Positions 8,936-18,600 of a stretch of 64,000 nucleotides of DNA are shown here, piece after piece (positions within the stretch are counted from its first letter, which is position 1; each line of letters begins with the position of its first letter). The stretch spans positions 248,001 through 312,000 of the forward strand of contig NZ_JAPWGL010000004.1 in assembly GCF_027213645.1 (NCBI RefSeq), read 5' to 3'. The position numbers and the translations under genes were made by a program. The notes under the pieces were generated by a model that was not told the origin of the DNA, searched no databases, and worked only from the letters and a program-made list of their open reading frames with translations. Source of the DNA: Pedobacter rhodius. Its GTDB lineage: Bacteria > Bacteroidota > Bacteroidia > Sphingobacteriales > Sphingobacteriaceae.

Positions 8936-9712
8936 TTATTTTGTTGGTTGAATTTCGATCCAAACAGGGCAATGGTCACTGGCTCCCTGCCAGCCCCGCA
9001 CATGTTTGTCGACTCCACCGTCAATCAGCTTGTCTGACAAATCCGGAGACAGCAGGAAATGGTCCAATCTCAAACCGGCATTCCTTCCAAATGCATTCCG
9101 AAGATAATCATAAAAGGTATATATAATTTCATCGGGATACAGGGTTCTTATTGCATCTGTCCAGCCCAGAGCCAAAAGCTTCTTGTATGCTTTTTTGGAT
9201 TCGGGAAAGAAAAGCGCATTATCCCTAAATCTATCGGGATTATAAAGGTCAAGGTCAGTCGGTATAACATTATAGTCACCGATCAAAATTGTTGGGATGC
9301 CAAACGAAAGCAGCTTTTTCGAATGGGCGGTAAGCCTTTTGAGCCATTTAAGTTTATATTCAAATTTTGGACCTGGTGCCGGATTTCCGTTTGGAAGATA
9401 AATGCAGCCTATGATCAGTCCACCAATAAATGCTTCGATGTATCTGCTATGGTCGTCGGCAGGATCGCCAGGAAGTCCGCGTTTCGTTTCTTTGATTTCC
9501 GTCTTAGATAAGATTGCAACACCGTTCCAGCTTTTCTGACCTTGCCAGATGGCGAAATAACCTGCTTCCTTTAATTTCTTCGCCGGAAAATCTTTGTCCT
9601 GACATTTTATTTCCTGCAGACATACAACGTCCGGTGACCGCTCTTTCAACCATTTAAGCAAAATTTCGATCCTTCCATTGACCCCGTTAATGTTGTAGGT
9701 TGATAGAATCAT
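8936..9712 (-). CDS. xth: Exodeoxyribonuclease III (AP endonuclease)
   Basis: This 258-residue member of the EEP nuclease superfamily cuts DNA 5' to abasic sites and degrades 3' ends. The whole active site is visible: the N-terminal STYNINGVNGR, Glu in CLQEIKCQ, Asp-Asn in IGDYNVIPTD, RLDHFLLS, and the catalytic Asp-His pair in GASDHCPVW. Its ATG overlaps the stop of the Fpg-like gene by 4 bases, so the two are translationally coupled. An AP endonuclease and an AP-site glycosylase/lyase are a natural pair. Confidence 0.95.
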   Translation of the reverse strand: MILSTYNINGVNGRIEILLKWLKERSPDVVCLQEIKCQDKDFPAKKLKEAGYFAIWQGQKSWNGVAILSKTEIKETKRGLPGDPADDHSRYIEAFIGGLIIGCIYLPNGNPAPGPKFEYKLKWLKRLTAHSKKLLSFGIPTILIGDYNVIPTDLDLYNPDRFRDNALFFPESKKAYKKLLALGWTDAIRTLYPDEIIYTFYDYLRNAFGRNAGLRLDHFLLSPDLSDKLIDGGVDKHVRGWQGASDHCPVWIEIQPTK

Positions 9713-10482
9713 TCAAAAAGTTCCTGAGATTGCGTAAAGTAAGCTTTGCGCCCACCGATTTTCTCAGACAAAATCTCCTCGCCCTTTGGTGTCTTTTTTA
9801 ATTCGGCACCATGTACCATCATAAAATCGCGCAGCTCACCTTTGAGTTCGTCACCGTTTGCTTCTGCGATTTTTAAAATCGCCTCAGCTAACACAGATTT
9901 TATGCTTTTGTATAATCTCTTTGCCGCTTTATCCGGGATAGCTTTGGCGACTGAAAAGGGAGAAATCCCGGCATGATAAAGTATCTCATCCGAATAGGAA
10001 TTGCCAATACCGCGAACAAGATGCTGATCCATGAGCAAAGTTTTTATCGATGTTCTCTTTTTAGCCAGCAAATCAAAAAAATATTCCTCCTCCATTTCCA
10101 GCGCATCCGGGACGTCGATAGGTTCAGGATTCAATGTGGGCGTTGCTTGCTTTTGAAGATCGATCAATGCAAATGCATCGCCCCCTTCAAAATGAAACCC
10201 TAAAATCTGGAAGCGTGGCGGCTCATCCTGATCAATAGAGATCAGTTCTCCCCTGAGCATTAAGTGAAGACCAAGAACCTGGCAACCCGAAAAAATAAGT
10301 TGAAGCGTCTTTCCGGAACGCCGGACATCCAAAAGTTCTCTTCCTTCCAAAGCTTTTTTCATTTCCTTGGCCGAGACATTAATTTTTTTGGATTCCGTAA
10401 TTTCCAGCGTTTCCAAAATCTGCCCTTTGAACTTTCGGGTTAGTATCTGAGCAAATACGGTTAAATCTGGTAATTCTGCCAT
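9709..10482 (-). CDS. Fpg/Nei-family DNA glycosylase, zincless, with Ala at position 2
   Basis: The protein has the Fpg/Nei fold. The N-terminus is MAELPDLTVF. A conserved Lys lies in SGKTLQLIF, and the helix-two-turn-helix motif in LLMDQHLVRGIGNSYSDEIL. The C-terminal hairpin (IGGRKAYFTQSQELFE) keeps the Arg but has lost all four zinc cysteines, so it is a zincless finger. In known family members residue 2 is the catalytic proline (valine in NEIL3); here it is Ala, read directly as GCA. No alternative in-frame start is evident. Glu3 is kept. Glycosylase or lyase activity may be altered. It is the seventh gene of a divergent repair operon. Confidence 0.88.
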   Translation of the reverse strand: MAELPDLTVFAQILTRKFKGQILETLEITESKKINVSAKEMKKALEGRELLDVRRSGKTLQLIFSGCQVLGLHLMLRGELISIDQDEPPRFQILGFHFEGGDAFALIDLQKQATPTLNPEPIDVPDALEMEEEYFFDLLAKKRTSIKTLLMDQHLVRGIGNSYSDEILYHAGISPFSVAKAIPDKAAKRLYKSIKSVLAEAILKIAEANGDELKGELRDFMMVHGAELKKTPKGEEILSEKIGGRKAYFTQSQELFE

Positions 10483-10486
10483 AGAT

Positions 10487-10780
10487 TTAAGCGGATATGT
10501 ATTTTTTTATTTCGAGGATAGAATTTCCCCGCAACAGTGCTGCGGATTTTAGCTCACCCGTACTAATCTGAAACTGTTCAGCCCAATAGCGGAGTTCCCT
10601 AGGATCATCTACATTTAGCTCGCCGTCATTTGTCCCAAACTCCTGTGGTTCCAGGGAATCAAGATCGCTTTCAGTTTCATGTCTGTCGAGGCAATCATCA
10701 GAAGTGACGAATTGTTGGGAATTGATGTCCTTTTCCACTTCATTTCCAAACTTTGGCTGACTGTTTTGCTGATTATCCAT
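10487..10780 (-). CDS. DUF3606-like small acidic protein
   Basis: I start this 97-residue protein at MDNQQNSQPKF (10780), because the upstream in-frame extension overlaps the previous gene. The first 60 residues are acidic and low in complexity. The last 40 (DPRELRYWAEQFQISTGELK, then LEIKKYI) match the DUF3606 pattern of an aligned helix pair, also seen in the 63-residue protein two genes upstream. The family function is unknown. It starts 13 bases after its neighbour and ends 4 bases before the glycosylase. Confidence 0.7.
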   Translation of the reverse strand: MDNQQNSQPKFGNEVEKDINSQQFVTSDDCLDRHETESDLDSLEPQEFGTNDGELNVDDPRELRYWAEQFQISTGELKSAALLRGNSILEIKKYISA

Positions 10781-10793
10781 AACTATATTTAGA

Positions 10794-11102
10794 TTACTGT
10801 TTTTTTCTAACCGGGTAAAATTGATCATAAAAGGACTGAACATGATCAGGCGTTGTACTGCTCAGAATTTTTTGAACATAATCCACTACAGGATCCCCGG
10901 TGGTACTGTTGCGGAGATGAGCCTTGAGTTTTTCATCCCAGTTGTTTACAGCTTCAGCAACAGAATTCCCTCTTCCAAGTATCGATTCATGGATATCCTG
11001 AGGGAGCACACAGAGAAAACCCGGAGATTCACTAAAAATCACTGCTCCAAGTTTTCCGGCAAGCCCATCAAGTGAGACATCTACCGACTTACGCCTTGGC
11101 AT
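10794..11102 (-). CDS. Hypothetical protein in repair operon
   Basis: The 102-residue protein starts at MPRRKSVDVS (11102). Its start overlaps the end of the DUF3606 gene by 14 bases, which implies translational coupling. The middle part (DIHESILGRGNSVAEAVNNWDEKL) looks like a HicB/YcfA-type beta-alpha segment. There is no toxin beside it, so I do not call it an antitoxin. I do not recognise the family. Position suggests a role in the SOS or repair programme (inference). Confidence 0.65.
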   Translation of the reverse strand: MPRRKSVDVSLDGLAGKLGAVIFSESPGFLCVLPQDIHESILGRGNSVAEAVNNWDEKLKAHLRNSTTGDPVVDYVQKILSSTTPDHVQSFYDQFYPVRKKQ

Positions 11103-11280
11103 TTGACTTAATATATTCGGCAATTTTCGCCCTGGAAGAACTTCCCGACGCTTTAGCCAGTTCCTTGTATTGAGCAGAAGTTACCCCAGCCTGTTTTGCT
11201 GCATAAGCAACTTCGCTTGCATCGTTCAGATCAACTTTTGAATCTTCTCTGCCATCCTGTTTCTGTTTGTTATCGCTCAT
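11089..11280 (-). CDS. DUF3606-like small protein
   Basis: This 63-residue protein has a charged N-terminus (about 17 residues) and then a DUF3606-like core (NDASEVAYAAKQAGVTSAQY, then SSSRAKIAEYIKS). It is the short relative of the protein at 10487-10780. The 98-base gap from the SRAP gene upstream is the widest in this operon and could hold an internal promoter. Function unknown. Confidence 0.7.
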   Translation of the reverse strand: MSDNKQKQDGREDSKVDLNDASEVAYAAKQAGVTSAQYKELAKASGSSSRAKIAEYIKSNAKA

Positions 11281-11378
11281 AATATTAGTTTTTATGATAT
11301 AACTGATCTCAACTGAAAATGGTTTTAAAATCTAAACAATCACCCCTAAAAAGTGCTTTATGGAAGCATCCAGCCGTG

Positions 11379-12200
11379 TTAAATCGAGTACTCGATAGCG
11401 GGCAGGTCTTCATAAATAAAGGGCGTTGATGGTTCAAGTGTCGACAAGAACTCTTTCGCAATCGTGCAGGCATCCATTTGTTTGGCAGGAAACTGACTGG
11501 ATGCAATCTCGGTGATTCGCCCATCGCTTAAATCCCCGAACATCCATTCATAGGCCAGCTCATCATTTAAAATTGTAGGCATACGTTTTTTGGAATTATG
11601 GACCTGTTCCATAAGCGGATTGGCCGGCGCGGTAGTGACAGCGACTGTCTCAACAATTTCCCCGGTTTCCTGATCGGTCCACTCCTGATAAATTGCCGCC
11701 ATGTAGAAGTATTCCTCGTCCTTAACAGAAATGTAGTAAGGATACTTAACGGCAGTTTTCAAAGGCTCTCCTGTTTTTTTGTTCTTCGGAAATACATGGC
11801 GCCACTCGTAAAATCCCGTTGACAGCACCAGGCATCTTCGCTCGCGGGCTGCCTTTGCATAAATCGAGGGACCGCCCTTTTCATTTGAAAAAAGATTTTC
11901 GGCCTTTGCATTGAGTGTTGTATATCCGATATGCCATTTACCGGCAGCATCTTTATATCCGTTGCGAAAATTCTTTGCAGCCTCGCGGTTTTTAAGGTAG
12001 GGAGGCAAAAAACCCCATTCCATCTGCACGATATCAAAGTTTGTCTGCTCTGCATCTCTTTTTAATACCGCAACGGGTGAATAGGCAAAACCGTTATGAA
12101 CAGCCCTGTCGAGAAACTGATAATTTTTTACCGCCTTTTCAAGTTGAAGGAGTGAAATAAACTCTGCTCTTGAAACGCGTTGACCATTGTAGTAACACAT
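11379..12200 (-). CDS. SOS response-associated peptidase (SRAP; YedK/HMCES family)
   Basis: This family binds single-stranded DNA and uses Cys2 to form a thiazolidine crosslink with abasic sites, shielding them at stalled forks. The conserved residues are present: initiator followed by Cys2 (MCYYNGQRV), the Asn-Ala-x-Ala-Glu segment (TTLNAKAENLF), GFYEWRH, and the catalytic His in QVHNSKKRMPTIL. At 273 residues it is slightly longer than YedK. Its start lies 2 bases after the 78-residue gene. With exonuclease III and the glycosylase it gives this operon an abasic-site theme. Confidence 0.95.
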   Translation of the reverse strand: MCYYNGQRVSRAEFISLLQLEKAVKNYQFLDRAVHNGFAYSPVAVLKRDAEQTNFDIVQMEWGFLPPYLKNREAAKNFRNGYKDAAGKWHIGYTTLNAKAENLFSNEKGGPSIYAKAARERRCLVLSTGFYEWRHVFPKNKKTGEPLKTAVKYPYYISVKDEEYFYMAAIYQEWTDQETGEIVETVAVTTAPANPLMEQVHNSKKRMPTILNDELAYEWMFGDLSDGRITEIASSQFPAKQMDACTIAKEFLSTLEPSTPFIYEDLPAIEYSI

Positions 12201-12202
12201 AA

Positions 12203-12439
12203 TTATTTATTTTTCAAATGTTCAGCAATCTTTTTACCAAAAAATTCTGCCTCTATCTGTCTTCCCTGCGGAACAGATGTCCAGAATGGCCTGTAACCAT
12301 TCGCTTCGGTTACGTTTAGTGGTGGTCTTCCATCCGAGAACTCGATCCTATATATTTCACTGCCTCCGATCAGATGTGAGGTAACGATCATCTTAATATC
12401 GGGCAGGACAATCTCAAAAGCCTCTTCTATTTTCATCAT
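12203..12439 (-). CDS. Hypothetical 78-residue protein
   Basis: This small soluble protein has no recognised family. It has alternating strands and a C-terminal helix (MMKIEEAFEIVLPDI, ... IEFSDGRPPLNV, ... FFGKKIAEHLKNK). It sits 2 bases upstream of the SRAP gene and 37 bases after the 210-residue gene, so it belongs to the repair operon. Confidence 0.65.
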   Translation of the reverse strand: MMKIEEAFEIVLPDIKMIVTSHLIGGSEIYRIEFSDGRPPLNVTEANGYRPFWTSVPQGRQIEAEFFGKKIAEHLKNK

Positions 12440-12476
12440 CTTAAAAATACAAAATCTTGAACCAAATAGGAAATAG

Positions 12477-13109
12477 TTAGTTGATGCCTATAATTACAAA
12501 ATACGGATCATCTGCTTTCTTGACAATCAAGTCCAGGTGCTCCTCGAAATCAACCAGGTTTAAGACCTCATCTTTTAAGAACGTAGTGAAGACTTCCATA
12601 TCTGTTTCCTTTGAAATAACCACCTCAAGGGTTTCACTGCTCTTCCACTGGGTAGACTCAATTTCGGGATAGGCTCCCTTTAATAGTGAGGGATATCCTT
12701 GTCTGGAAAAAGCCTCTGAGAGCTTGGATGCGATATCCCAGATATGAGGCGCTAGTTCTTCATCAAGTGTGTCCCATTGAAGACCAAGGTTTTCATCACG
12801 CCACATGCTTCCGATGTATTTGCCATCAAGCGTCACCCCGTAGCATTCGCCTGAAGTTTCTACGACAGCCTCTTTTATCCCGCTGTCGGTGGGGATTTCA
12901 AAAATATATCTTTCCATATTCAGTCCGGGCTCCAATGGTTTTAACGGCTTAGCCAATTTAAAATGTTTTTTTGAGAAAATTAGATAAGCCGTAGTTAAGG
13001 AAAATCCGAAAATACCGCCAATGATCAGTTCACTGCGGTGTGCTTTTGCCCAGCTAATGACACTTTTTTCTACCTCGCTAAATAGGCTGGTTACTTCTTT
13101 TCTTTCCAT
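12477..13109 (-). CDS. Hypothetical single-span membrane protein, first gene of repair operon
   Basis: This 210-residue protein has a short N-terminal helix, one membrane segment (about residues 27-46, SELIIGGIFGFSLTTAYLIF) and a soluble domain of about 150 residues rich in acidic and aromatic positions. I recognise no family. As first gene of the minus-strand operon it lies across the control region from imuA, so it is probably damage-controlled (inference). Confidence 0.65.
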   Translation of the reverse strand: MERKEVTSLFSEVEKSVISWAKAHRSELIIGGIFGFSLTTAYLIFSKKHFKLAKPLKPLEPGLNMERYIFEIPTDSGIKEAVVETSGECYGVTLDGKYIGSMWRDENLGLQWDTLDEELAPHIWDIASKLSEAFSRQGYPSLLKGAYPEIESTQWKSSETLEVVISKETDMEVFTTFLKDEVLNLVDFEEHLDLIVKKADDPYFVIIGIN

Positions 13110-13304
13110 TTTGTAACAACAGTTATTTGAGCAGATAGGTTTTGAAAATCAGGAAGATGGGATAAAATCGATTAAGAATTATTATCCATAAATAAGATTT
13201 TAAGATCTATTTTATCAAGGATAGTCATCACAGTAAGGAATGCAAACTTTCCACCAAAACGGGAATGTTTTCCACAATTCATTTTTTACTAACATTTTTA
13301 GCTT

Positions 13305-13312
13305 TATGTTTG
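13305..13312 (+). promoter_or_regulatory. Bacteroidota-type -7 element of imuA
   Basis: TATGTTTG fits the Bacteroidota -7 consensus TAnnTTTG. A start of transcription near 13318 would place the palindrome 13327-13347 just downstream. No strong -33 element was found, so this is tentative. Confidence 0.4.
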
Positions 13313-13326
13313 TTGTATAATTTTAT

Positions 13327-13347
13327 AATACTAAATATAATAGTATT
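13327..13347. promoter_or_regulatory. Candidate SOS operator: AATACTA-N7-TAGTATT
   Basis: This is a perfect 7-bp inverted repeat with a 7-base AT-rich spacer, ending 14 bases before the imuA ATG and just downstream of a -7-like element. It does not match the Escherichia coli or Bacillus LexA boxes. It has the size and place of a repressor operator, and a damage-responsive operon starts here in each direction. Confidence 0.5.
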
Positions 13348-13361
13348 TAATTCAGTAAGTC

Positions 13362-14099
13362 ATGAATGCCAAAAAAGAATTACTTCAGAAATTGCAACAG
13401 GATATCCTGTTATGGCAGGGGTTTAAACCCCATTGCACAGGCAATGCCGAACGCATCGGACTGGGAGAGATTGAAAATTCATTTCCTGGTGGTGTTTTTC
13501 CCAAAAAGGCAATTCATGAATTTATCACAATTCAGCCGGAGCATTCGGCGGCCAGTGACGGCTTTATCGCCGGGCTACTTTCCGTCCTTATGGAAAATGG
13601 TGCGGCCTGTGTGTGGGTAAGCACGACCCGGAATCTCTTCCCCGCTTCTTTGAGCTTATTTAACGTAGAGCCTGAGCGCATTATTTTTATGGATGTTCAG
13701 AGCGAAAAGGATGTGCTATGGATTACAGAGGAGGCCATCAAATGTGAGGGGCTTGCGGCGGTTGTGGCAGAACTTAACAATGTGAGTCTTATAGAATCCC
13801 GCAGGCTGCAGCTGGCGGTTGAGACCAGTGGTGTTACGGGATTTATCCTGCGCAAGGACGGAAATAAAAAGGCGAGCACCGTGGCAACAGCAAGATGGAA
13901 AGTCAGCCCACTTCCTTCAGTTACGCAGGACGGCTTGCCCGGGATCGGATTCCCGCGCTGGCAGGTTGAGCTGCTAAAAGTCCGTAATGGAAATCCGGGA
14001 AGCTTTATACTGGAATGGGCAGGCGAAAAATTTGAAGAAATTAAGAAAACAGGTAATCAACCGATTTGGTCTGATCTGGAGGGCAGACAAATTGGATAG
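13362..14099 (+). CDS. imuA: ImuA-like mutasome protein
   Basis: ImuA is a RecA-like or SulA-like accessory of the ImuA-ImuB-DnaE2 translesion mutasome. This 245-residue protein shows the ImuA features of Bacteroidota: GLGEIENSFPGGVFPKKAIHE, the segment ACVWVSTTRNLFP, RIIFMDVQSEKDVLW, and RWQVELLKVRNGNPGSF. It lies first in the imuA-imuB-dnaE2 operon, 5 bases ahead of the next gene. The identification rests on both sequence pattern and gene order. Confidence 0.9.
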   Translation: MNAKKELLQKLQQDILLWQGFKPHCTGNAERIGLGEIENSFPGGVFPKKAIHEFITIQPEHSAASDGFIAGLLSVLMENGAACVWVSTTRNLFPASLSLFNVEPERIIFMDVQSEKDVLWITEEAIKCEGLAAVVAELNNVSLIESRRLQLAVETSGVTGFILRKDGNKKASTVATARWKVSPLPSVTQDGLPGIGFPRWQVELLKVRNGNPGSFILEWAGEKFEEIKKTGNQPIWSDLEGRQIG

Positions 14100-14104
14100 C
14101 TATT

Positions 14105-15613
14105 ATGCAAAGGCGTTTTGTTTCGATATGGTTCCGCCAATTACTGGCTGACTGGCAGCTTATCCGCCGCCCTGAACTAGCCGAGGTGCCTTTTGTTTTC
14201 GCTGCGCCCGACCATGGGCGGATGATGATAACCGCAGTAAATCCATTGGCATTTAGCTTTGGAGTTGAGGTCGGCATGCGTGCAGCGGATGCGAAGGCCA
14301 TATGTCCCGGGCTCGAGGTTCTGGACGACAAGCCAGGCCGCCCGAAAAACCTGCTAAGGGGACTAGGCGAATGGTGTGTGCGCTATTCGCCCTCTGTATC
14401 CATTGACGAATTCGGAATGGACGGACTGTTACTTGACGTTTCAGGCTGTCCGCATCTTTGGGGTGGAGAGCGAGAATACCTGAAAGAAATTGTAAACAGG
14501 CTTAAAAGTAAGGGATATACCGTACGCTTAGCGATTGCCGATACACCCGGCGCTGCATGGGCGGTGTCCCGGTTTGGTAAAGTTACGCCATTGATTCCTT
14601 CCGGCGAACATGTAGATGCTCTGCTCAGTCTGTCTCCTGAGGCGTTAAGACTGGAAGATACAGTTCTTGCGAAACTTCGTAAACTGGGATTCTATCAGAT
14701 AAAAAGCTTTATAGGGATGCCCAGATCGGTGCTCCGAAGGCGATTCGGGGAAGATTTTTTATTGCGGCTGGCTCAGGCTATTGGAACTGAAGCAGAAGCG
14801 CTTATTCCATTAAAGGTTCCCGTAGCATTTAGCGAAAGGCTAGCCTGCATGGAACCGATCAAAACCAAAACTGCAATTGAGATCGCGATTCAAAAGATGC
14901 TTGAAAATCTGTGTAACAGGATGCAATCTGAAGGTAAGGGATTGCGAACAGGAATGTTGACAGGATACCGTATCGATGGAAAAATTGTGCAGGTTTCCAT
15001 TGGAACCAGTGGCGCTTCGCATAGTGTGAGTCATTTATTCAAACTTTTTCAGTTAAAGATCGATCAGATCCGACCAGCCCTGGGAATTGAACTATTTGTT
15101 CTTGATGCGCCAAAGGTGGAGGATGTCGATGTGCCCCAGGAAGAAATGTGGTCATCCAAGCCCGGCCTGAATGATAATAGTGTGATCAGGTTTCTGGACC
15201 GTGTTGCCGGAAAGGTTGGTGCGCAAGCAATCCATCGTTTTTTGCCTGCAACCAGATACTGGCCGGAACGTGCAATATCAAAGGCAGCTTCGGTAACAGA
15301 AAAGGCCTCAAATCCATGGCGAACGGATAAGCCCCGGCCGACCGAAATGCTTAAGGTTCCCGCCCCTATTGAGGTAATGGCGCTTATTCCGGATCATCCG
15401 CCAAAGTTTTTTATTTATAAAGGCGTCCGCCACCTGGTTTCAAAGGCAGACGGTCCCGAGCGGATTGAGCGCGAATGGTGGATGGATAAGGGAGAGCATA
15501 GGGATTATTATCAGGTGGAAGATGAAGAAGGATGCCGCTACTGGCTTTTCCGTTCCGGACACTATGGTGGGGAACAACAACACAAGTGGTTTATTCATGG
15601 ATTTTTTGCTTAA
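14105..15613 (+). CDS. imuB: ImuB-like Y-family polymerase homologue
   Basis: This 502-residue Y-family protein acts as an adaptor in mutagenic repair, usually without polymerase activity. Palm and fingers: VSIWFRQLLADWQLIR, then VSIDEFGMDGLLLDVSG. The first catalytic aspartate of active Y polymerases (in hxDxDxFF) is missing from the N-terminal strand, while the SIDE motif remains, which fits an inactive ImuB. The little-finger region and C-terminal tail follow (to about residue 500). No obvious QxxLxLF-type clamp motif was seen. It is 5 bases after imuA and 12 bases before dnaE2. Confidence 0.92.
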   Translation: MQRRFVSIWFRQLLADWQLIRRPELAEVPFVFAAPDHGRMMITAVNPLAFSFGVEVGMRAADAKAICPGLEVLDDKPGRPKNLLRGLGEWCVRYSPSVSIDEFGMDGLLLDVSGCPHLWGGEREYLKEIVNRLKSKGYTVRLAIADTPGAAWAVSRFGKVTPLIPSGEHVDALLSLSPEALRLEDTVLAKLRKLGFYQIKSFIGMPRSVLRRRFGEDFLLRLAQAIGTEAEALIPLKVPVAFSERLACMEPIKTKTAIEIAIQKMLENLCNRMQSEGKGLRTGMLTGYRIDGKIVQVSIGTSGASHSVSHLFKLFQLKIDQIRPALGIELFVLDAPKVEDVDVPQEEMWSSKPGLNDNSVIRFLDRVAGKVGAQAIHRFLPATRYWPERAISKAASVTEKASNPWRTDKPRPTEMLKVPAPIEVMALIPDHPPKFFIYKGVRHLVSKADGPERIEREWWMDKGEHRDYYQVEDEEGCRYWLFRSGHYGGEQQHKWFIHGFFA

Positions 15614-15625
15614 AGGAGATGGGTT

Positions 15626-18600
15626 ATGGCTTACAGTGAATTACAGATTACCTCAAACTTCAGCTTTTTGCGTGGCGCTTCGCATGCGCACGAACTGGTT
15701 GAACAGGCCGAAATCTTCGGTTATAAAAAAATAGCCATAACCGACAGGAATACCCTTGCCGGAATTGTACGTGCGCATGCTGCCTGCCGTGAGAAAAACA
15801 TAAAACTAATTCCCGCCTGCAGGCTGGATCTGCTGGATGGAGGGAGCCTGCTCGCCTATCCGACGGATAGGGAAGCTTATGGCAGGTTGTCCGCACTATT
15901 GACATTGGGCAATATGAGAGCAGAAAAGGGCAGCTGCCATATTTCCCGTGCCGATGTTTACGCCCATAGCAAAGGGATTCTTTTTGCCCTTGTAATGCCT
16001 GGCGCTTTGAACCGTCGCTTTGAATATGAGGCTAGCTTTATCGCCTCAGTTGCAGAATATCGCGACGCTCTAGGTGGTCAGCTTTACCTTGCTGCAACAA
16101 GATCTTATTTGGGAAACGACGATAAGCTGATATTTAGAACTTCACAGCTTTCCAAATTTTACGAAATACCGGTCGTTGCAACAGGCGACATCCATTATCA
16201 CAATCCTTCACGAAGAGAACTTCAGGATGTACTGACCTGTGTAAGAGAGAAATGCACCATTCAGGAAGCAGGGTTTCGTTTGCATCAAAATGCTGAGCGG
16301 TACATGAAAGAGGTGGCTGAGATGGACAGACTTTTCAGAAAATATCCAAGCGCAATTCAAAACACGATGGTCATTTCCGAAGCCTGCAATTTTTCTCTTG
16401 ATGAGCTCAAATATGTCTACCCCGAAGAAATCAATCCAAGCGGACGCAGTCCGATGGAGGAGCTCGAATTTTTAACCTGGAAAGGTGCTCATGAATTTTA
16501 TGGCGAGAAGATCCCGGAAAAGGTTGTTAACATGATCCATCATGAGATGGCTTTTGTGAGGCAGATGGATTATGCCAATTACTTCCTTTTTGTTGAGGAT
16601 ATTGTTCGTGAGGCCAGATCCCGCGGGATTCTCTGCCAGGGTCGGGGCTCGGCAGCTAATTCTGCAATTTGCTTCGTGCTGGGTATTACCTCTGTTAATC
16701 CGATGAAGTTTGATTTGCTATTTGAGCGCTTCATCTCACCCGCCAGAAACGAGCCTCCCGATATTGATGTCGACTTCGAGCATGAGCGCAGGGAAGAAAT
16801 CATCCAGTATATCTATACCAAGTATGGACGTGACCGTGCGGCAATCGTTGCAACCGTCACACAGCAACACCAGAAAGGAGCCATCCGGGATGTAGGCAAG
16901 GCAATGGGGCTATCTGTTGATACAATCAATCGCCTGTCAACTTCAATATGGGAGTTTACAGATGAATGGTTCGAGGGCAAGCGCGTTACCGAGCAAGGTC
17001 TAAATCCAAATGATCCGCACCTTAAGAAAACACTTGAGCTTACTTCCCAAATGATGGGCTTTCCGCGGCAGCTCGGTCAGCATACAGGAGGATTTGTAGT
17101 TACGCAAGGGAAGCTTACAGACCTCTGCCCTATCCTAAATGCCCGGATGGAAGACCGCACCAATATCGAATGGAATAAAGATGATATCGATGCGCTGGGT
17201 TTTTTAAAGGTGGATGTGCTGGCGCTTGGGATGCTTACCTGCATCAGAAAGGCTTTTGATCTCTGCCGGGATCATTACGGCGTGCAATATACACTGGCCA
17301 ACATTCCCCAAGATGATCCAGAGGTTTATGATATGATCTGCCTCGCCGATACCCTGGGCGTATTCCAGATCGAAAGCCGGGCGCAGATGTCCATGCTCCC
17401 TAGGCTTAAGCCAAGAGAATTTTATGATCTGGTGATAGAGGTCGCGATCGTTCGCCCGGGACCCATTCAGGGAGATATGGTTCATCCATATTTGCGCAGG
17501 CGCAGCGGCGAAGAACCTGTTGTCTACCCCTCGCCGGAACTGAAAAAAATTCTTGGACGCACGTTAGGCGTTCCGCTGTTTCAGGAACAGGCGATGAAAA
17601 TTGCTATAGTAGCGGCAGGCTTTACCCCTGCTGAAGCTGATGGCCTTCGTCGCAGCATGGCAACATTCAAGTTTAAAGGAATGGTGAACCAGTATGAGCA
17701 AAAACTCATCGACGGAATGATGAACAAGGGATATACAGAGGAATTTGCAAAAAGGATATTCAGGCAGCTGGAAGGGTTTGGGAGCTATGGATTTCCCGAA
17801 AGCCATGCTGCCAGTTTTGCCCTCCTCGTTTATGTATCCTGTTGGCTTAAACACTACTATCCTGACGTTTTCGCTGCCGCATTGCTAAATAGTATGCCGA
17901 TGGGCTTTTACCAGCCGGCACAAATTGTTATTGATGCGCGGAAGCATTCGGTTCAAGTTCGCGAAGTTGACGTCAACCATTCCTTTTGGGACAATAAACT
18001 TGAGGAAAAATCAGGTAAGTATTTTACGCTTCGGTTAGGGTTCAGGCAGATCAATGGCATTAGAGGAGATGACATGGACATTTTGGTCAATGGTCGCGGA
18101 AGTGGTTATCAAAGTATTACCGCAATCAGGGATTCGGGAATATCGATTGCCACCTTGGAGCGATTGGCCGATGCAGATGCATTTCATTCGATGGGAATAG
18201 ATAGGCGAAAAGCACTTTGGGAAGTTTCTGCCCTAAAAGATATGCCGGAGGAACTATTCAAGGGGCAACCGTCTGAAAGCATATTGGAAACACAGGTTGA
18301 ACTTCCGTTAATGGGCAAGGGAGAGCATGTCGTTCAAGATTATGCCACTACAGGACTTTCTCTAAAAGCACATCCGGTGAGTTTTGTGCGGACTCAGCTC
18401 GAAATGCTCAACATCAGAACATGCCATCGCATTAATAATGGTTCGACAGATGGTCAGCTGGTGAAAGTAGCAGGACTGGTATTGGTACGCCAGCGTCCCG
18501 GAACGGCAGGCGGGGTATGTTTTATTACTATTGAAGATGAAACAGGCTATTCCAATCTGGTTGTTTTTGAAAAGCTTTTTGAAACCTATAGAAAAGAAAT

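Noticed and set aside
10794..11102. HicB-type antitoxin
   Set aside because: A short segment looks similar, but no HicA-like toxin is adjacent and the gene sits in a repair operon.
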